62,811 nt of DNA from CAZBLK01 sp964492715 (lineage in GTDB: Bacteria > Bacillota > Clostridia > Lachnospirales > WRBF01), in assembly GCA_964492715.1 (NCBI GenBank), contig CAZBLK010000016.1:1-62811 (forward strand), given 5' to 3'. This document shows, in pieces, positions 51,516 through 60,035 of this stretch. A program made the position numbers and the translations under genes. The notes under the pieces are model-generated. The model did no database searches. It was not told the DNA's origin and saw only the letters and a program-made list of their open reading frames with translations. Position 1 is the first letter of the stretch, and each line of letters opens with the position of its first letter.

Positions 51516-53294
51516 ATGAGCGAATCAATGGCAGGAATGAAACGCAGCCATTACTGCACAGATGTAAACGAAACAATGATTGGCAAAACAGTAACCGTAA
51601 TGGGTTTTATAAACAAACGCCGTGACCTTGGCAAACTAATTTTTATTGCGCTTAGGGACAGAACAGGGCTTGTTCAAGTGATTGTAGACGGTGATAAAGT
51701 TTCTGAGGAAATTTTTAAAAAGGCTGAATCCCTCCGTGGAGAGTTTGTAATTGGCGTAACAGGTGTTGTTTGTGCAAGAACTGAAAAAGACGTAAACCCA
51801 AACATGAAAACAGGGAAAATTGAAATTGAGGTTAATGAGCTTCGCCTTCTTTCGGAAGCGGCTGTTCCTCCTTTTCAAGTTGCTGACACAGGCGTTGCAA
51901 ACGACCTTCGCTTGAAATACCGTTATTTAGACTTGCGCCGCCCAGAGTTGCAGCACAACTTTATGCTCCGCCACAAAACTGCTCTTGCTGTGCGTAACTT
52001 CCTTTCAAACGAAGGGTTTATAGAGGTTGAAACGCCAGTTCTTACAAAAAGCACACCTGAAGGCGCAAGAGACTACCTTGTTCCAAGCAGAACTTTCCCT
52101 GGACACTTTTACGCCTTGCCGCAATCGCCACAAATTTTCAAGCAACTTTTGATGGTTTCTGGGTTTGATAAATATTTCCAAATTACAAAGTGCTTCCGTG
52201 ACGAAGACTTGCGTGCAGACCGTCAACCAGAATTTACGCAAATTGACATGGAGCTTTCTTTCGTTGACATAGATGATATTTTAGAAGTAAACGAACGTTT
52301 AATGAAAAGCGTGTTTAAGGAAGTTGTCGGTGTTGAGCTAGAAACACCTTTCCCACGCATAACTTACAAAGAATCTATGGAACGTTTTGGAACAGACAAG
52401 CCAGACACACGCTTTAATCTTGAGCTTGTAAACGTTTCGTCACTTGTTTCTGATTGCGGCTTTAATGCGTTTACGGACACTGTGGCAAACGGTGGTTCTG
52501 TGCGTGGAATAAACGCTGTAGGCTGTGGAAGCTTCCCAAGAAAGCAAATTGACTCTCTTGTAGACCTTGCGAAAAACTACAAAGCAAAAGGGCTGGCTTG
52601 GATTACAATTACAGAAACAGGCGAATACAAAACGAGCCTTTCAAAATTTATGGACAACGCAAAACTTGACGAAATTAAAAATGCTTTTGGCGCAGGAAAC
52701 GGCGACTTAATTTTGCTTTGCGCCGACAAAGACGAAGTTGTTTTTGATGCGCTTGCTGCTGTCAGAAACGAGCTTGGCAAACGCCTTTCGCTTACAAAGC
52801 ACGGCGATTTCAATTTCCTTTGGATTACAGAATTTCCGCTTCTTGAATGGTCCGAGGAAGACAACAGGTTTTATGCAAAGCACCACCCATTTACCTCACC
52901 AATGGACGAAGACCTTGAGCTTTTGGAAACAAACCCAAAAGAAACTCGTGCAAAATGCTACGACTTGGTGCTTAACGGCTACGAGCTTGGAAGCGGAAGT
53001 ATCCGTATTTACAGGCGTGACGTGCAAGAAAAAATGTTTAGCGTACTCGGCTTTGAAAAGGAAGAAGCTTATGAAAGGTTTGGCTTTTTGCTTGATGCTT
53101 TCCAATATGGCGTGCCGCCGCATGGGGGCGTAGCTTTTGGGCTTGACAGAATTGTTATGCTTATGCTTGGAACAGAATATATCCGTGACGTTGTTGCTTT
53201 CCCTAAAGTAAACAACGCCTCTTGCCCAATGACAAACGCACCTTCTATAGTTGACGACGCACAGCTTAAAGAGCTTGGAATTGGAGTGTTATAG
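51516..53294 (+). CDS. aspS: Aspartyl-tRNA synthetase, bacterial type
   Basis: 592 residues; ATG behind TGGAGGA. OB-fold anticodon-binding N-terminus (VTVMGFINKRRDLGKLIFIA). Class II catalytic core: motif 1 NFLSNEGFIEVETPVLT, the QSPQIFKQLLMVSGFDKYFQ segment, motif 2 (FRDEDLRADRQPEF) and motif 3 (GVAFGLDRIVMLM). The large GAD insertion (about 280-420) marks the bacterial form. Charges tRNA-Asp; whether it also charges tRNA-Asn cannot be told here. A terminator follows. Confidence 0.96.
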   Translation: MSESMAGMKRSHYCTDVNETMIGKTVTVMGFINKRRDLGKLIFIALRDRTGLVQVIVDGDKVSEEIFKKAESLRGEFVIGVTGVVCARTEKDVNPNMKTGKIEIEVNELRLLSEAAVPPFQVADTGVANDLRLKYRYLDLRRPELQHNFMLRHKTALAVRNFLSNEGFIEVETPVLTKSTPEGARDYLVPSRTFPGHFYALPQSPQIFKQLLMVSGFDKYFQITKCFRDEDLRADRQPEFTQIDMELSFVDIDDILEVNERLMKSVFKEVVGVELETPFPRITYKESMERFGTDKPDTRFNLELVNVSSLVSDCGFNAFTDTVANGGSVRGINAVGCGSFPRKQIDSLVDLAKNYKAKGLAWITITETGEYKTSLSKFMDNAKLDEIKNAFGAGNGDLILLCADKDEVVFDALAAVRNELGKRLSLTKHGDFNFLWITEFPLLEWSEEDNRFYAKHHPFTSPMDEDLELLETNPKETRAKCYDLVLNGYELGSGSIRIYRRDVQEKMFSVLGFEKEEAYERFGFLLDAFQYGVPPHGGVAFGLDRIVMLMLGTEYIRDVVAFPKVNNASCPMTNAPSIVDDAQLKELGIGVL

Positions 53295-53328
53295 TTATGA
53301 CTATATAACTATATAACTATAGTTTGGA

Positions 53329-53352
53329 GCCCTGCCTTTGGCAGGGTTTTTC
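53329..53352 (+). terminator. aspS terminator
   Basis: GCCCTGCC (53329-53336) pairs with GGCAGGG (53340-53346), then TTTTTCT. Confidence 0.85.
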
Positions 53353-53366
53353 TAGGAGGGAAGAAC

Positions 53367-54368
53367 ATGACTGTACGGCAGTATTTAATGAAAGTTTTTG
53401 ACGGAATGGCAAAGGGGCTTTTTGCTTCTTTAATTGTTGGGGTAATTGTAAAGCAAATTGGAGTTTTTCTAAACGTTCCTTTGCTTGTAAACATTGGGCA
53501 AATAGCACAATATTTAATGGGGCCTTGCATAGGAATAGGCGTTGCACAGGCTAGAGGTGTAAAGCCCTTTACGCTTATTTCGGCGGCTGTTGCTGGCGCA
53601 ATTGGTGCTGGCATGGTTAAGCTTTCGCCTGAAATTTTGGTTGGTATTGGCGAGCCTTCTGGTGCTTTTATTTCGGCACTTTGTGCAATTGAAGCTGGAA
53701 AGTTTATTGAAGGGAAAACTAAGTTTGACATTCTTGTTGTGCCAATTGTCGTTGTTACACTTGGCGGTATTGTTGGTTTTTACATTTCACCGATAATATC
53801 AAGTGCTATGGCCGCGGTTGGGCAGTTTATAAACCAAGTTACACTTTTGCAGCCTATACCAATGGGCATTATTTTGGGTGCAGTTATTGGAATGATTTTA
53901 ACACTGCCAATTTCATCGGCGGCGCTTTGCATTTCCATAAACATAAGTGGTTTGGCGGCTGGTGCGGCTTTGGCTGGCTGCTGCGCCCAAATGGTTGGGT
54001 TTGCCGTAATCAGCTACAAGGAAAACAAGCTTCAAGGGCTAATTGCGCAAGGCATTGGCACGTCAATGCTTCAAGTTCCAAACATAATTAAAAATCCAAT
54101 TGTTTGGCTTCCGCCAACTATCGCTGGGGCTGTAGGCGGCTTGCTTTCCACTACTGTTTTTAAAATGGAAACAAACGCTGTTGGTGCAGGAATGGGAACT
54201 TCGGGGCTTGTTGGTCAAATTACAACTATTAGCGTAATGGGCGGCGATGCAACTGTTTTTGCAAGAATTGCTTTTCTTCATGTTTTGCTCCCTGCCGTTT
54301 TAAGCTTTGGTGTTTACTTCCTACTAAAGAAAAAAGGGCTAATTAAAGAAGGTGACTTAAAGCTATAA
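53367..54368 (+). CDS. PTS EIIC-type membrane protein (PfoR-like)
   Basis: 333 residues with about nine membrane segments. GLFASLIVGVIVKQIGVFLN, GPCIGIGVAQARGVKPFTLI, GVGEPSGAF-like and the late NPIVWLPPTIAGAVGGLLST followed by GAGMGTSGLVGQ are typical of the PTS_EIIC_2 family, which includes the C. perfringens PfoR regulator-like protein. There are no EIIA or EIIB domains here or next door, so sugar phosphotransfer is not assured. Inner-membrane protein. Confidence 0.85.
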   Translation: MTVRQYLMKVFDGMAKGLFASLIVGVIVKQIGVFLNVPLLVNIGQIAQYLMGPCIGIGVAQARGVKPFTLISAAVAGAIGAGMVKLSPEILVGIGEPSGAFISALCAIEAGKFIEGKTKFDILVVPIVVVTLGGIVGFYISPIISSAMAAVGQFINQVTLLQPIPMGIILGAVIGMILTLPISSAALCISINISGLAAGAALAGCCAQMVGFAVISYKENKLQGLIAQGIGTSMLQVPNIIKNPIVWLPPTIAGAVGGLLSTTVFKMETNAVGAGMGTSGLVGQITTISVMGGDATVFARIAFLHVLLPAVLSFGVYFLLKKKGLIKEGDLKL

Positions 54369-54420
54369 ACCTTTAAACCTATAAAAACATATGCCAATCA
54401 AGTTTGAAAACAGCACTAAA

Positions 54421-54460
54421 AAATGGGGTCAAGGGGCAGCGCCCCTAAGGTCTTGCCTTT
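54421..54460. repeat. GGGGCTCTGCCCC-type intergenic repeat, copy 4 (inverted)
   Basis: AAATGGGGTCAAGGGGCAGC then GCCCCTAAGGTCTTGC, the inverse of copies 2 and 3. It lies between convergent genes. Confidence 0.7.
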
Positions 54461-54509
54461 TAAAAGCTTTTTACTCACCCATGATTGGCATTTTATTATG
54501 TACACAGCT

Positions 54510-55196
54510 TCACACCTTAACACGTGGCAAGCTTACAATAACAACACAGCCCAAAGCCGCCCTAGTATCAATGTGGTACGTCCCACCATGCGCCTCAACA
54601 ATTTTTTTGCACACGCCTACACCAATGCCACTTCCGTTTTCCTTTGTAGTAAACCGTTCACCGCTTTTAAGCATTCTAACGGCATAGTCGGAAAGCCCAC
54701 AACCAGTATCTTCTATGATTGCTGTAATAGTGCTTTCGTTAAATGTGTAGCTAATGCTAATTTCGCCAAAGCCGTCCATAGCTTCGATAGAATTTTTAAT
54801 TATATTTCTAAAAACAACTTTGAGCGCTTCTTTGTCACAAAGCACAATGTCACCGTGTGATGCAACGTTTATTTGAACTGAAAAAGTAATGCAACCGCTT
54901 AAAGCTGTTTCATAGTCAGAAACAACTTCGGATATAATGCTTGCAAGGCTTGTCCTTTCGTTTATATCAAGCTCACTCTTTTGGGGGCTAACAATGTCTT
55001 GCAAAATTGCCGCCGCCTTTTTTATTTCGTTTTTAATTACGTTGTAGCTTTTTAAGTGGCTTGATGCTTCGTCGGTTAGCTGTAGGTAGTCAACTGTTGC
55101 TTTTATAAGTGCAAGTGAATTTTTAATTTCGTGGGCTAGAGCATCTGCAGAAAAAGTGTTTTCTTCTTTTAACTTTTGTTTTACCATTAGAAGCAC
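54510..55196 (-). CDS. Orphan soluble histidine kinase
   Basis: 228 residues. DHp segment with phospho-acceptor His in ALAHEIKNSLALIKATVDYL; HATPase with N-box FRNIIKNSIEA, G1 DTGCGL and G2 ENGSGIGVGVCKKIVEAHGG. No sensor domain and no transmembrane helix, and no response regulator beside it. Sporulation-type phosphorelay kinases of Clostridia often look like this. It is expressed from a region containing a perfect 17-bp palindrome (55215-55251). Confidence 0.88.
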   Translation of the reverse strand: MLLMVKQKLKEENTFSADALAHEIKNSLALIKATVDYLQLTDEASSHLKSYNVIKNEIKKAAAILQDIVSPQKSELDINERTSLASIISEVVSDYETALSGCITFSVQINVASHGDIVLCDKEALKVVFRNIIKNSIEAMDGFGEISISYTFNESTITAIIEDTGCGLSDYAVRMLKSGERFTTKENGSGIGVGVCKKIVEAHGGTYHIDTRAALGCVVIVSLPRVKV

Positions 55197-55214
55197 CTCT
55201 TGTTCTTCTATTAA

Positions 55215-55251
55215 TTTACCATATTTACCATTATATGGTAAATATGGTAAA
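55215..55251. promoter_or_regulatory. Perfect 17-bp palindrome upstream of the kinase gene
   Basis: TTTACCATATTTACCAT (55215-55231), TAT, then its exact inverse (55235-55251). Each arm holds two TTTACCAT half-sites, giving four in all. Lies 19 bases before the kinase start; probably an operator. Confidence 0.65.
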
Positions 55252-55302
55252 AGTCAAGAGTGTTTTGTTACTCATTTTTAAAAAAGCTTAAATTCTTAAA
55301 GC

Positions 55303-56604
55303 TTATTTCGGAAGCTTTAAAACTTTTCCAAAAAATATTGTGTCGGCATTTGACAAGCCGTTTACTTCCATTATTTTTTCTACCATGTTGTACGTTCCGT
55401 AAAACTTAAAGCTTATGTAACCTAGGCTGTCCCCTTCCTCTACAGTGTAAGTGTCTGGCACGTTGTTAAAGCTTAAATTTGCGTTTTGCGTAGGTGTTAC
55501 GGTTTGTACAGGTTTAGGCGTTTGGGGTGCAGGTGGCATTGTTGCGCTTTGGGTTGGCTTTGGGGTAGCCGCTGGCGGCGTTGAAACAGTTTGTGCAGGC
55601 GGCTGCGTTGGTTGTTCAGAAGACTGTGCAAGCAAAAGGTTTCCGTTGTCGTTTATTAACTGTGCATTGTCCTTTGTAACTTGCGAGTCTTGCGACGCAA
55701 ATACAGCAGTTGTGTTGTTGTCACGCACTTGCACCAAAAGGTCACGGTATGCCGTGTTTAGCTGTGTAAGCTGGCTTTCCAACGAGCTTATGCGCCCGTC
55801 GCTTTGAATTAGCCCTGCGCCCATAATAAAGCTTATCAAAAGAAGCACTGCCGAAAGCGAAACAAGCATGTTTACCGTTTTGCGGTTTTCGCTTGGCGCT
55901 CGCTTGCTGTGGTAAAGCTCTGCTCGCTCTGCTTGAGCAGTTTTCCTGTTACGCTTCGCCTTGCTCATTAAAAGCGCAAGCGGTGTTTCTTCAACTGCTT
56001 CTTCGTCTGGGTCAAGCGGTGCATCTTGCTCTTTTACGCCTTTTGTTTTTTCCAGCACAACTTTGTGGTCAAGCATATATTCGTGCATGTTGTGGTTTTT
56101 GTCGTAGTATATAAAGTAGCCCCTTGCCTCTTTAAGCGACTGTGCGGCTTCGTCCATGCTGTAAAAGGCGTTAAGCTTTTCTATTGGGTCTATAACAAAA
56201 AGAACTTGGTTTTGGTTTGTAAAGCTTTTCATGTGATAATTTGCGTAGCTTGCGTTTAAAAACGTTCCATAGCCAGGCTGTGACTGTGTCCAGCCAACAA
56301 CCTCTAACCCTTTGAAATATTTTTTAATGTCAGCTTTACACTTGTCCCACGTTTCTTCTGTAAACGTCATAATGCCTTTTTCAAGCTTCGTCCCCTGTGC
56401 CTGTAATGCGCCGCTTATGAAAAGAATTTTTTGGTTGTCAATTACCATGTGCCGCCCAACCAAAATTGCAAGCCGCTCCGAATAGCCGCCTGCCTCAGAA
56501 TATTGGTGCAAATATGTATAGACATAGTCTTCCACATAAATTCTTATGCCGTCACCTATGCTTCCGATTTGCTTTATATTCGTTGGGAACTCGAAGTGTG
56601 CCAT
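55303..56604 (-). CDS. LysM protein with an inactive JAMM/MPN-like N-terminal domain
   Basis: 433 residues. Residues about 20-175 carry ERLAILVGRHMVIDNQKILF and EVVGWTQSQPGYGTFLNASY, then QVLFVIDPIEKLNAFYSM. This is the Rpn11/CSN5-like VGWYHSHPGxG core, but with QSQ replacing the metal-binding HSH and no following Asp, so it cannot bind zinc. A basic linker, one transmembrane helix (near 250: VSLSAVLLLISFIMGAGLI), a coiled coil, a Pro/Thr linker and a C-terminal LysM (YTVEEGDSLGYISFKFYGTY) follow. Probably membrane-anchored with LysM facing peptidoglycan. Confidence 0.8.
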   Translation of the reverse strand: MAHFEFPTNIKQIGSIGDGIRIYVEDYVYTYLHQYSEAGGYSERLAILVGRHMVIDNQKILFISGALQAQGTKLEKGIMTFTEETWDKCKADIKKYFKGLEVVGWTQSQPGYGTFLNASYANYHMKSFTNQNQVLFVIDPIEKLNAFYSMDEAAQSLKEARGYFIYYDKNHNMHEYMLDHKVVLEKTKGVKEQDAPLDPDEEAVEETPLALLMSKAKRNRKTAQAERAELYHSKRAPSENRKTVNMLVSLSAVLLLISFIMGAGLIQSDGRISSLESQLTQLNTAYRDLLVQVRDNNTTAVFASQDSQVTKDNAQLINDNGNLLLAQSSEQPTQPPAQTVSTPPAATPKPTQSATMPPAPQTPKPVQTVTPTQNANLSFNNVPDTYTVEEGDSLGYISFKFYGTYNMVEKIMEVNGLSNADTIFFGKVLKLPK

Positions 56605-56631
56605 AGTTTTCTATTCCTCCTTTGTATAATG

Positions 56632-56716
56632 TGGCGGATTGCTATATGTTTTAAAAATAGCAACCGCTGCAATTCGCATTTTAAACATTTTTGCGGAATT
56701 GCTATATATGGAAAAT
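56632..56716. repeat. Degenerate copy of the TATAGCAATT repeat
   Basis: GCGGATTGCTATATG and GCGGAATTGCTATATATG flank a short interior with TAGCAA. The right end equals the inverse of the repeat end at 47478. Region between the LysM gene and the ATPase gene; no gene otherwise. Confidence 0.45.
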
Positions 56717-56912
56717 AATACCATTATTTTTGTGCGTTATTTGGAGTTTTTTGTTGCGTGGACAGTTTATTTTGTGGCAGAGTTCGACGGAAAATTTGGT
56801 TTGAGGTTTGGGTTTGTTTTAAGTTTTATGTTGTTGGAAATAATTAGGTGTGGTATACTTTTAGTGTATATGGTTGATGAATGTAGGAAACTTGCAAGCT
56901 TGGAGGTAGTTT

Positions 56913-58136
56913 ATGAGAGATATATTTATAAAGAGTATTTTTATTGAAAAGGTTCGGCATTTAAGTGATGTTAATATAGAAATTGATAATCATGTAAGAA
57001 AAAATCTTATTATTACTGGGGCTAATGGTAGTGGAAAGACTAGCGTGCTTAATGCTGTAGCTAATTATTTTAAAATGTTTACTGAAGGTGACATTAATTT
57101 TAATTTAAGCATAATCGAAAAGATTGTATACTACGAAAATGAATTGCTCAAAAATCTATTACCAAGCGATAGAATACGGTGTGCTAGTAATTTAAACTTT
57201 TTCAAAGAAGAGTATTCAAGGTTTTACAATGGTGTCATATTTAATATCGGTGATATAAATGATGTTGTTGAAAGCTATTCAGAAGGCAACTTTATATTAG
57301 GGTTCTATCAAGCAAAGCGTTTGTACAAGGTAGAGTGGCAAAAACATATAAAAGACATTGAAATAAAAAACACCTATACCATTAATGAAAGACCAAGTTC
57401 TGAATTTATCGAGTACATGAAAGCTTTAAAATCAAAAGAAGCTATGTATGCTCGTAAAGGCGAAATAGAAAAAGCAAACCAAATTGAGCAGTGGTTTAAA
57501 ATTTTTGAAAATCTACTGCAAAAAATTTATAACGACAGCACCCTATTACTTGATTTCGACATAGACAACCTAGAGTTTAACATAATACAAGCAGGGCATG
57601 AGCCATTTAATTTTTCCCAACTTTCTGACGGTTACGCCGCAATTTTGGAAATTGTTGTAGACCTTTTAATGCGTACCGAAAAAAAAGGAGCATTAAACGT
57701 TCAAGGTGTTGTACTCATAGATGAAATAGAAACACACTTACACCTTGAAATGCAAAAGCAAATTTTACCATTTTTAACAACGGTGTTTCCTAAAATTCAG
57801 TTTATTGTAACAACACATTCACCATTTGTAATTACCAGCGACCGCAACGCTGTAGTTTTTGACTTAGAGCGGCAAGTGCCGGTTAGCGGTGAACAACTTT
57901 ACAAATATGGCTATGTTGGTGCAGTAGATGCTTATTATCAAGTAAAAGAAACTTCTTTAAAGCTTGAAGAATATTTTTTGCGGTACAAAGAGCTTGTAAA
58001 GATAAAAGACCGAACACCTATGCAGGAAACAGAGCTTGTAAAGCTAGAGCAAATTCTTGACGAAGTTCCCGACTTTTTGAACAAGACTTTTGCTTCCGAA
58101 TATACTGAAATTAAGTTTGGGAAGGAGTTTGAATAG
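56913..58136 (+). CDS. AAA ATPase of a Septu-like defence pair (PtuA-like)
   Basis: 407 residues; GGAGG before ATG. Walker A GANGSGKTSVL (36-46), signature-like FSQLSDGYAAILEIVVDL, Walker B GVVLIDEIETHLHLEM and the switch His in FIVTTHSPFVITS: the OLD/RecF-type SMC-like ATPase. It is followed three bases later by an HNH nuclease gene, which is the layout of type I Septu (PtuA plus PtuB). In known systems the ATPase senses infection and licenses the nuclease. More AT-rich than its neighbours, which fits recent transfer. Confidence 0.82.
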   Translation: MRDIFIKSIFIEKVRHLSDVNIEIDNHVRKNLIITGANGSGKTSVLNAVANYFKMFTEGDINFNLSIIEKIVYYENELLKNLLPSDRIRCASNLNFFKEEYSRFYNGVIFNIGDINDVVESYSEGNFILGFYQAKRLYKVEWQKHIKDIEIKNTYTINERPSSEFIEYMKALKSKEAMYARKGEIEKANQIEQWFKIFENLLQKIYNDSTLLLDFDIDNLEFNIIQAGHEPFNFSQLSDGYAAILEIVVDLLMRTEKKGALNVQGVVLIDEIETHLHLEMQKQILPFLTTVFPKIQFIVTTHSPFVITSDRNAVVFDLERQVPVSGEQLYKYGYVGAVDAYYQVKETSLKLEEYFLRYKELVKIKDRTPMQETELVKLEQILDEVPDFLNKTFASEYTEIKFGKEFE

Positions 58137-58138
58137 CC

Positions 58139-58798
58139 GTGTTTAAGGTTTTTAGGTATCAAACTCCCCCTGCTTCACTTGAAAAAAGGAAAAGCTATAC
58201 TGATGAAGATGTTGTAAAGCAACTTAGGGCTGATTTTTTTGACAAGTGCTACATATGTGAAAGTAATGTTTTTACGGCACCAAATGTTGAACACCTCGTT
58301 CCAAAACATTTGGACAAAAACTTAGAATATAACTGGGAGAATTTATTTTTAGCATGCAGCCATTGTAACAGTGTGAAAAATAACAACAAGTATGACAACA
58401 AAGTTTTGGATTGCACAAAAGAAGATGTTGTTAATTGCATGTCATACAATTATAGTGCAGTTGACAGAAGCGTCGCTATTACACCAATGATAAACGATGA
58501 TGAAAAGGTGGCTATGACAGCACAGCTTATTGAGGAAACTTTTAATATGAAAAACACAGCTTTAAGAAGTTTATCAACTGATAATTTAACAAGGGAGCTG
58601 GACGAAAGTATTTCATCTTTTAGAAATGAGCTTATTAAATATAGTAAACTTCAAACGAAAGATAAGGAAGCTGGAAAACAGAGAATAATTAAACTTTTAA
58701 GCAGAGTAAACGAATATTCCGCTTTTAAGAAATGGATTGTTTTGCAAAACAAAGACAAGCTTTCAGAATTTCTTCCTTACGCCCAGCCAGAAATGTAA
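58139..58798 (+). CDS. HNH nuclease of a Septu-like defence pair (PtuB-like)
   Basis: 219 residues from GTG 58139, with AAGGAG 11 bases upstream inside the ATPase gene. The HNH core is complete: CYICESNVF, NVEHLVPKHL, NWENLFLACSHCNSVKNNN, with two CxxC pairs for zinc. The C-terminal half is helical. It would cut nucleic acid when triggered by the ATPase. Identification as Septu depends on pairing and size; other ATPase/HNH defence pairs remain possible. Confidence 0.8.
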   Translation: MFKVFRYQTPPASLEKRKSYTDEDVVKQLRADFFDKCYICESNVFTAPNVEHLVPKHLDKNLEYNWENLFLACSHCNSVKNNNKYDNKVLDCTKEDVVNCMSYNYSAVDRSVAITPMINDDEKVAMTAQLIEETFNMKNTALRSLSTDNLTRELDESISSFRNELIKYSKLQTKDKEAGKQRIIKLLSRVNEYSAFKKWIVLQNKDKLSEFLPYAQPEM

Positions 58799-58951
58799 CG
58801 ATAGTTTTAAATTAAAATTTACAAATAATTTTTATGCGGAATGAGAAAAATACCTCTAACATATTTTTCAAACTCCGCACTTGTAAAATCTTGTAAAACA
58901 GGCAATAATTATAGTATAATAATAATGTCCAAAAATTGCGGAGATGGTGTA

Positions 58952-60007
58952 ATGCTTGCTTTTTACAGAGAGAACAAAGCAGAAATTGACAAGGTGCTTG
59001 CGCTGTTTGCCTTTTTGCTGTTTGTTTATGTGTTTGTGAAATATGTTTTTGGGTACGTCGCACCGTTTGCCGTTGGGTTTTTGTTTGCGGCAATGCTAGA
59101 GCCTGTTGTTAGGTTTTTTTGTGTGCGCTTTAAGTTTAAAAGGGGCTTGGCGGCGTTTGTTTCCATTCTGCTTTTAATTTTTGTAATTGGATTTTTGGGC
59201 AACTTTCTTGTACAAAAGCTTATTACACAGGCTGGGGAGTATGCAAAGGCACTTCCTGAATACGTTACACAAGTTACAAATGCCGTTTCCAAACTTAGAA
59301 GCAAATATGACTACATGTTTAGCCTAATGCCAGACAGTATACAAGGAACTATCGATACATTTGGCGACACTGTAACAAAGTTTGCTACAGACACTGTTTC
59401 ATCTGGCGTTAAGGAAGGCTCTAAAGGAATAATAAAAACAATTCCTGGGGTTATAATGGGCGTAATGCTTTGCCTAATATCAACCTTTTTCTTTATAAAG
59501 GACAAAGAGCAAATTGGAAATGCTTTAAAAGAAAGACTGCCGAAAATTGTGCGTGACAAGCTTCGTATAATTGAAAAAAGCTTGTTTCATGCGCTAAACG
59601 GGTATGTTAAAGCACAGCTTATTATTATGAGCATGATAGCAACAATTATGATTTTGGGCTTGCTTTTAATTGGCTACCCATACGCTTTGTTTGTTGGTAT
59701 AATTATTGCGTTTGTTGACGCACTCCCCATTTTTGGAAGCGGAATTGTGCTTTGGCCTTGGATGGCTGTAAGTATACTTTCTGCAAACTATGGCAGAGCA
59801 GTTTCGCTTTTGGTGCTTTACATTGCAGGGGTTTTGACACGGCAGTTTATGGAGCCTAAGGTGCTTGGCACACAGCTTGGTATTCACCCAATAATTACGC
59901 TTATGGCAATTTATATTGGTTTAAAGCTTTTCGGCTTTTTGGGGCTTATAATTGGCCCTGTTATCGTGCTTATAGCAATTGGATTTTTTGATGCTGTTGA
60001 AGATTAA
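58952..60007 (+). CDS. AI-2E family transporter-like permease (YtvI-like)
   Basis: 351 residues from ATG 58952, just after GGAGATGGTG. Seven or eight hydrophobic segments. VAPFAVGFLFAAMLEPVVRF, the conserved SLFHALNGYVKAQLIIMSMI and LVFVDALPIFGSGIVLWPW-like region, and GLIIGPVIVLIAIGFFDA at the end place it in the PF01594 family. Members include sporulation protein YtvI and proposed AI-2 exporters; substrate uncertain. Overlaps nothing. The next gene follows by 28 bases. Confidence 0.88.
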   Translation: MLAFYRENKAEIDKVLALFAFLLFVYVFVKYVFGYVAPFAVGFLFAAMLEPVVRFFCVRFKFKRGLAAFVSILLLIFVIGFLGNFLVQKLITQAGEYAKALPEYVTQVTNAVSKLRSKYDYMFSLMPDSIQGTIDTFGDTVTKFATDTVSSGVKEGSKGIIKTIPGVIMGVMLCLISTFFFIKDKEQIGNALKERLPKIVRDKLRIIEKSLFHALNGYVKAQLIIMSMIATIMILGLLLIGYPYALFVGIIIAFVDALPIFGSGIVLWPWMAVSILSANYGRAVSLLVLYIAGVLTRQFMEPKVLGTQLGIHPIITLMAIYIGLKLFGFLGLIIGPVIVLIAIGFFDAVED

Positions 60008-60035
60008 CAGAAAGTTATATAACAAGGAGATGTTT

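Noticed and set aside
56639..56947. 102-codon hydrophobic frame upstream of the Septu-like ATPase
   Set aside because: No ribosome site, and it overlaps the repeat and the well-supported ATPase start.
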